Below, in pieces: positions 60,690 to 64,000 of a DNA stretch of 64,000 nt. How positions within the stretch are numbered: the first letter of the stretch is position 1; every line of letters begins with the position of its first letter. This DNA comes from Sphagnum compactum (Eukaryota > Bryophyta > Sphagnopsida > Sphagnales). Made by a program: the position numbers and the translations under genes. Below the pieces are notes generated by a model. It did no database searches. It had not been told where the DNA came from and was given only the letters and a program-made list of their open reading frames with translations. The DNA is taken from contig OZ234494.1 in assembly GCA_965153455.1 (NCBI GenBank), positions 15,128,001 through 15,192,000 of the forward strand, given 5' to 3'.

Positions 60690-61450
60690 ATAAGCATTTT
60701 GTAAGCTTTCATGTGCTTTACATTAGAACTCCTATAAAGTTTGTAGTTCTTTTGTTTAAATTCCTTAATAATTCTTCTCTAATTTTCAAAAGAAATTCAC
60801 AACTAGGTTAAATGTTGGCAATGGACCCCAAATAGTAGTAGGAAGATCAATATCACCATTCTTGGTGGTTACTTCATTTTCAACAATTTCACTAACAGTC
60901 TTTTTGCCATTGGTTGAGTCATTATTAAGAACTATTACATTCACATATGAAGCAAAATCAAATGTTAGGACCACATGTACTCTATTAGTACACACATAAT
61001 TCAATGATTAATATAGTCATCACTTTTCAATATGAATTTCATGGGCACATTTGAATTCATAATAATCATCAATAGGCGACCCTTTCAAAAGATGCACCCT
61101 TTCCATACCATGAAAGGTGTGAATAGCTAGGAATTACACATTTGTTGCATATTGCATCAATTGTCAAACTTTTGGGTAATATCATTTATTTTTATGGTGT
61201 CAATTACACTTAAATATTAATTGGACCCATGGTGGTTTCATAAATGTTTTTCATATCCTACAATAATGGTGTGATAACCAAATTTAAAGATGAACCTATT
61301 TTTTAATCTAAAGAATATTCAAGATGTAAATGATGATGGTGTGTGGTTTGAATCACACTTCACACCTAGTAAAACCATTAATGATAATAATCTTGTTCCC
61401 TATCCTTAGATCTTATGCCCTTTTCATGGTGAACATTAACCTTAACTCGA
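60690..61450 (+). repeat. Diverged direct repeat D, copy 2
   Basis: Matches 44330-45090 in order: 'aggttaaatgtt', 'tcatgggcacatttgaa', 'catgaaaggtgtgaa', 'ttgttgcatat', 'atggtgtcaatt', 'ggtggtttcataaatgt', 'catatcctacaataatg.tgtgat' and 'ttcatggtgaac'. The two copies sit on either side of the protease-HVA22 block. Confidence 0.7.
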
Positions 61451-61737
61451 GTATTCAAATCAAAACATTTAATTACTAAGGCTCATTGAACTTCTTATGG
61501 CTTCTATTAAACCTAAAAAGATGTTGAACTTACTTCGATTTATTTCACCTTCTAAACCATAATATAAATTTAAGGGTATTACACTTTTATGGTTAGGGTA
61601 CTATGAACCCTATTGACACATTCACGTGGGGTAGTTTCAATTTTTTTGAATTACATTGAATTTGTAAGGTTTTGTTGAGGTTCTCATGGATATTCAAGGA
61701 TTTCAAATTAAAATGGGCAGTAAGTCATCTAACCTAC

Positions 61738-61925
61738 ATGCGGCCCATGTGCACACATGTGTGACCCATATGTACCCATGTGTGAATTATGAATTCACTT
61801 CACGTGAACTAAAAATTAACTAGACGTGAACTAAAAGTTAATTAAAAATCAAATAAAAGTGAACTAAAACTTAACTATAAGTTAATGAAAAGTGAACTAA
61901 AACAAAACTAGAAGTTAGGTACAAG
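61738..61925. repeat. Short interspersed words CATGTG and GTGAACTAAAA
   Basis: Several 'catgtg' and 'acccat' words crowd 61738-61790, followed by 'gtgaactaaaa' at about 61804, 61826, 61859 and 61894. The spacing is irregular. Confidence 0.7.
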
Positions 61926-63634
61926 TTCATTACAAGTCATGGATGAACATTCATATGAATGAATTATATAACATTGGGATCCATGACAATATCATTAAGG
62001 AGCAAACATGGGGCTGAATTGAGGATACTAAACCTAAGGACATTCCAATTTTGTACATGGCAAAACAAATTTCAAACAATTTTGTACACAACCTTATGCA
62101 TTTACTTCTTCACGAGGTTGTTGGATCATGGTTAAACCCAAGTATAATTCAAAGGTCATCTCCTACTTCTGCGATTCAAGGTTTTTCCAAGGGGATGATG
62201 TTGTTTGCTATTGCAAGCTTAATTTCAAAGGATCACAACATCAAATACAAAGGATGGGACGCTTGAAAAAGGTTGATAGATAATTCAAATGGGATAATCA
62301 ATGCAATTTTTTACATTGTAATGGAAGGAAGGTAATTCGATAGGGTGCACGACATGCACGCAAAAAAACAATTTGGTCAAATTAAAATAAAAACCTTAAA
62401 GTTGATGGTGAATGGGGAAGATGAAATCCTTTTCTTTAGGTGAAAAAAAAGTAATTATATGAATTTACTTCTCCTTGTCCTTCCATAAACCACCAAGCTT
62501 GAAACATTCCATTGGCCACCAATCATTGAATTCTTTTTAAAATCATCAAACATTGATTGTTCTTCAAAACCATCAAGCTTGGAAACTTTCATTGGCCACC
62601 AAGTTGGGGACCTTTCCTTGTCTCCTTCCTCTTTCTTCTCTTTAAAAGGTTTGAACTTTGATCATTATGTTTTTTCTATCTTTGATTTTGAAAATTGAAA
62701 CTTTGAATCCCTTAAATCCATATTCGTAACCTTCCAGCCCAAACCCGTTACATGGATTGGGGAGTCAAACCTCAATTCGCCAGCTTAACACCTTCCCACA
62801 TCACCATGGTGCCCCACCATGGGCAATCTTGGTGTGGGGCTTCACTTAGAAGGGCATGTCAGTCACCCCCACTTTAAAAAGGTTAAGGTCCTCGTTAACG
62901 TCATTAAACAAGCGCCTTCCCTTGGCCACACAAGCCATTCACCAAAAAAATCTTCAAGGTTAACTACTCCCCAACCTTTGGTCTTTGTTTTACATTAAAC
63001 CATTTTTAAACTTAGTGTAGGAAAAATCTTAGACATCATTTGTGTTCGTTTACGCCATCACTTGTGGCGACTTCACATTCACCTAATGTTTTTTTCCCTT
63101 GGGTAATCCCAACACATGACATTAAACAATAGGGGTTTCCTTCGTCTTTTGGATCCGTGTTTAAGGTCCCATTCAACAATCTTGACTACTACATCGAACT
63201 TGGGCTTACAAAGAAGCCAACAGATTGTGCTAAATCGGGCTTTTACGGTTCAAACCTTTTTCACTTTAAAAGGACATGGGTCATGACTCCATGCAATGGA
63301 ATACTTATTTATCACTTGAAAGGCACACTATTTATTCGCATGCATCACAACTTCGATCTTAATCTTGAAATTCCTTAAGCTCTTCACCCCCACTTTTGGA
63401 GGTTGATGTCCCTATCAACACTTAGGTTTTCTAGGGGATACTTTTCCCAGCCATTTGTTTTTTATGGGACTTTTTATGTCCCAACTCATGTCCCCTTTTT
63501 GTTTCAAACTTCTCTACCATTTTTGGAAGATGGTCTATATGGTTACCCATTGTGCATCCTTAGGGTGACACCCTTTCCATTTAATGAAATATTGTTTACC
63601 ACATTTTCGGGTTTGTTTGGCACTTAAAATGCAT
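61926..63634. other. Probable non-coding or LTR region of the minus-strand Ty3 element
   Basis: It lies downstream, on the minus strand, of the polyprotein end at 63635. From about 62700 it has more GC and CpG than the AT-rich DNA to its left. The 3' LTR of that element may be here, but its partner is outside the window, so this cannot be confirmed. No other gene was recognised. Confidence 0.35.
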
Positions 63635-64000
63635 TCAATCTCCTACCATGAGCCGATGTTCCATGAGATTAAACATTTTGTGATATTCCTGTTTTTTCTT
63701 CGGTCTCTTGTCATCTGTTTTAAATAATTTCAACTTAAACACATGGAACGTATGATGCGCTTTAAAAGTTGTTGGTAACAACAATGTATATAGATCCGGA
63801 TGGGGTTTATGTGTGATTTTATAAGGCCCGGCATATTTGGGAATGAAATGAGTTGGTAAAGTTTCAAACATTTTAAATTCTTGGATGTTTAACATCATGA
63901 AATCACCAACTTCAAACTGGATCTCCCTCCTAGATCTATTAGCCTATTTTTCATACCTTGCTTGGGCTTCTTCCAAATCATCCTTACATGAACGTTCTTT
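63635..64000 (-). pseudogene. C-terminal end of a Ty3 integrase, running out of the window
   Basis: The minus strand encodes a segment with G-D-F-M-M-L-N, K-Y-A-G-P-Y-K-I, and F-H-V-F-K-L-K-L-F, the typical post-catalytic (GPY/F) region of plant Ty3 integrases. The ORF from 63898 is preceded in the same frame, toward 64000, by Q-A-R-Y-E-K-stop-A-N-R and R-R-E-I-Q-F-E-V. The stop (TAG) probably stands for CAG. It is a separate element from that at 2.6-15.9 kb, on the opposite strand and less eroded. The integrase core and the rest of pol are beyond the right edge. Confidence 0.8.

Overview
This window is nuclear DNA of a land plant with a large, transposon-rich genome. The evidence is spliced genes with GT-AG introns, plant-type families (nucleolin with a GAR tail, ABCC transporter, papain-like protease with a granulin tail, HVA22/REEP), teloboxes, and a CACTA transposon nested in a Ty3 LTR retrotransposon. 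A fern or another seed-free plant is a guess from the look of the sequence; nothing seen fixes the taxon. The gene structures below were built by hand from splice sites, reading phase and family motifs. They have not been checked against transcripts. Layout: 1-21.8 kb is AT-rich repeat DNA. A decayed Ty3 retrotransposon (about 2618-15949) keeps both LTRs, a zinc knuckle, a protease and RT/RNase H, but no visible integrase. Inside its RT lie a 3.2-kb CACTA element with an exact AAG target duplication (10062-13267) and a GC-rich insertion of about 0.77 kb (about 13937-14708). A second GC-rich island (about 16790-17585) and a minus-strand non-LTR reverse transcriptase relic (about 19900-21480) follow. 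Gene block 1: a nucleolin-like gene (+, CDS 23342-30254, 17 coding exons, 519 aa) converges on an ABCC transporter gene (-, CDS 41838-31729, about 20 exons plus one uncertain micro-exon, about 1500 aa). A strict 43-bp minisatellite (42783-43060) lies upstream of the ABCC gene. From 43.2 to 48.6 kb is AT-rich repeat DNA. Gene block 2: an RD21-type cysteine protease (+, 49028-51611, 470 aa) is followed by an HVA22-like gene (+, 54851-58423, 8 exons, 212 aa). The HVA22-like exons are short and easily missed in an ORF view. From 58.4 kb to the end is 3' flank, diverged repeats, and the end of another Ty3 polyprotein on the minus strand (63635-64000, running out of the window). The four genes show no operon-like relationship and serve separate functions: nucleolar RNA handling, ATP-driven export, vacuolar proteolysis and ER membrane shaping. 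The most interesting unexplained structures are the near-perfect 39-bp fold-back in an HVA22 intron, the duplicated candidate micro-exon in ABCC NBD1, the CU-rich tracts after several ABCC 5' splice sites (one pair of complementary tracts brackets exon 14), the 43-bp minisatellite, and the nested CpG-bearing insertions inside DNA that otherwise looks eroded by cytosine deamination.
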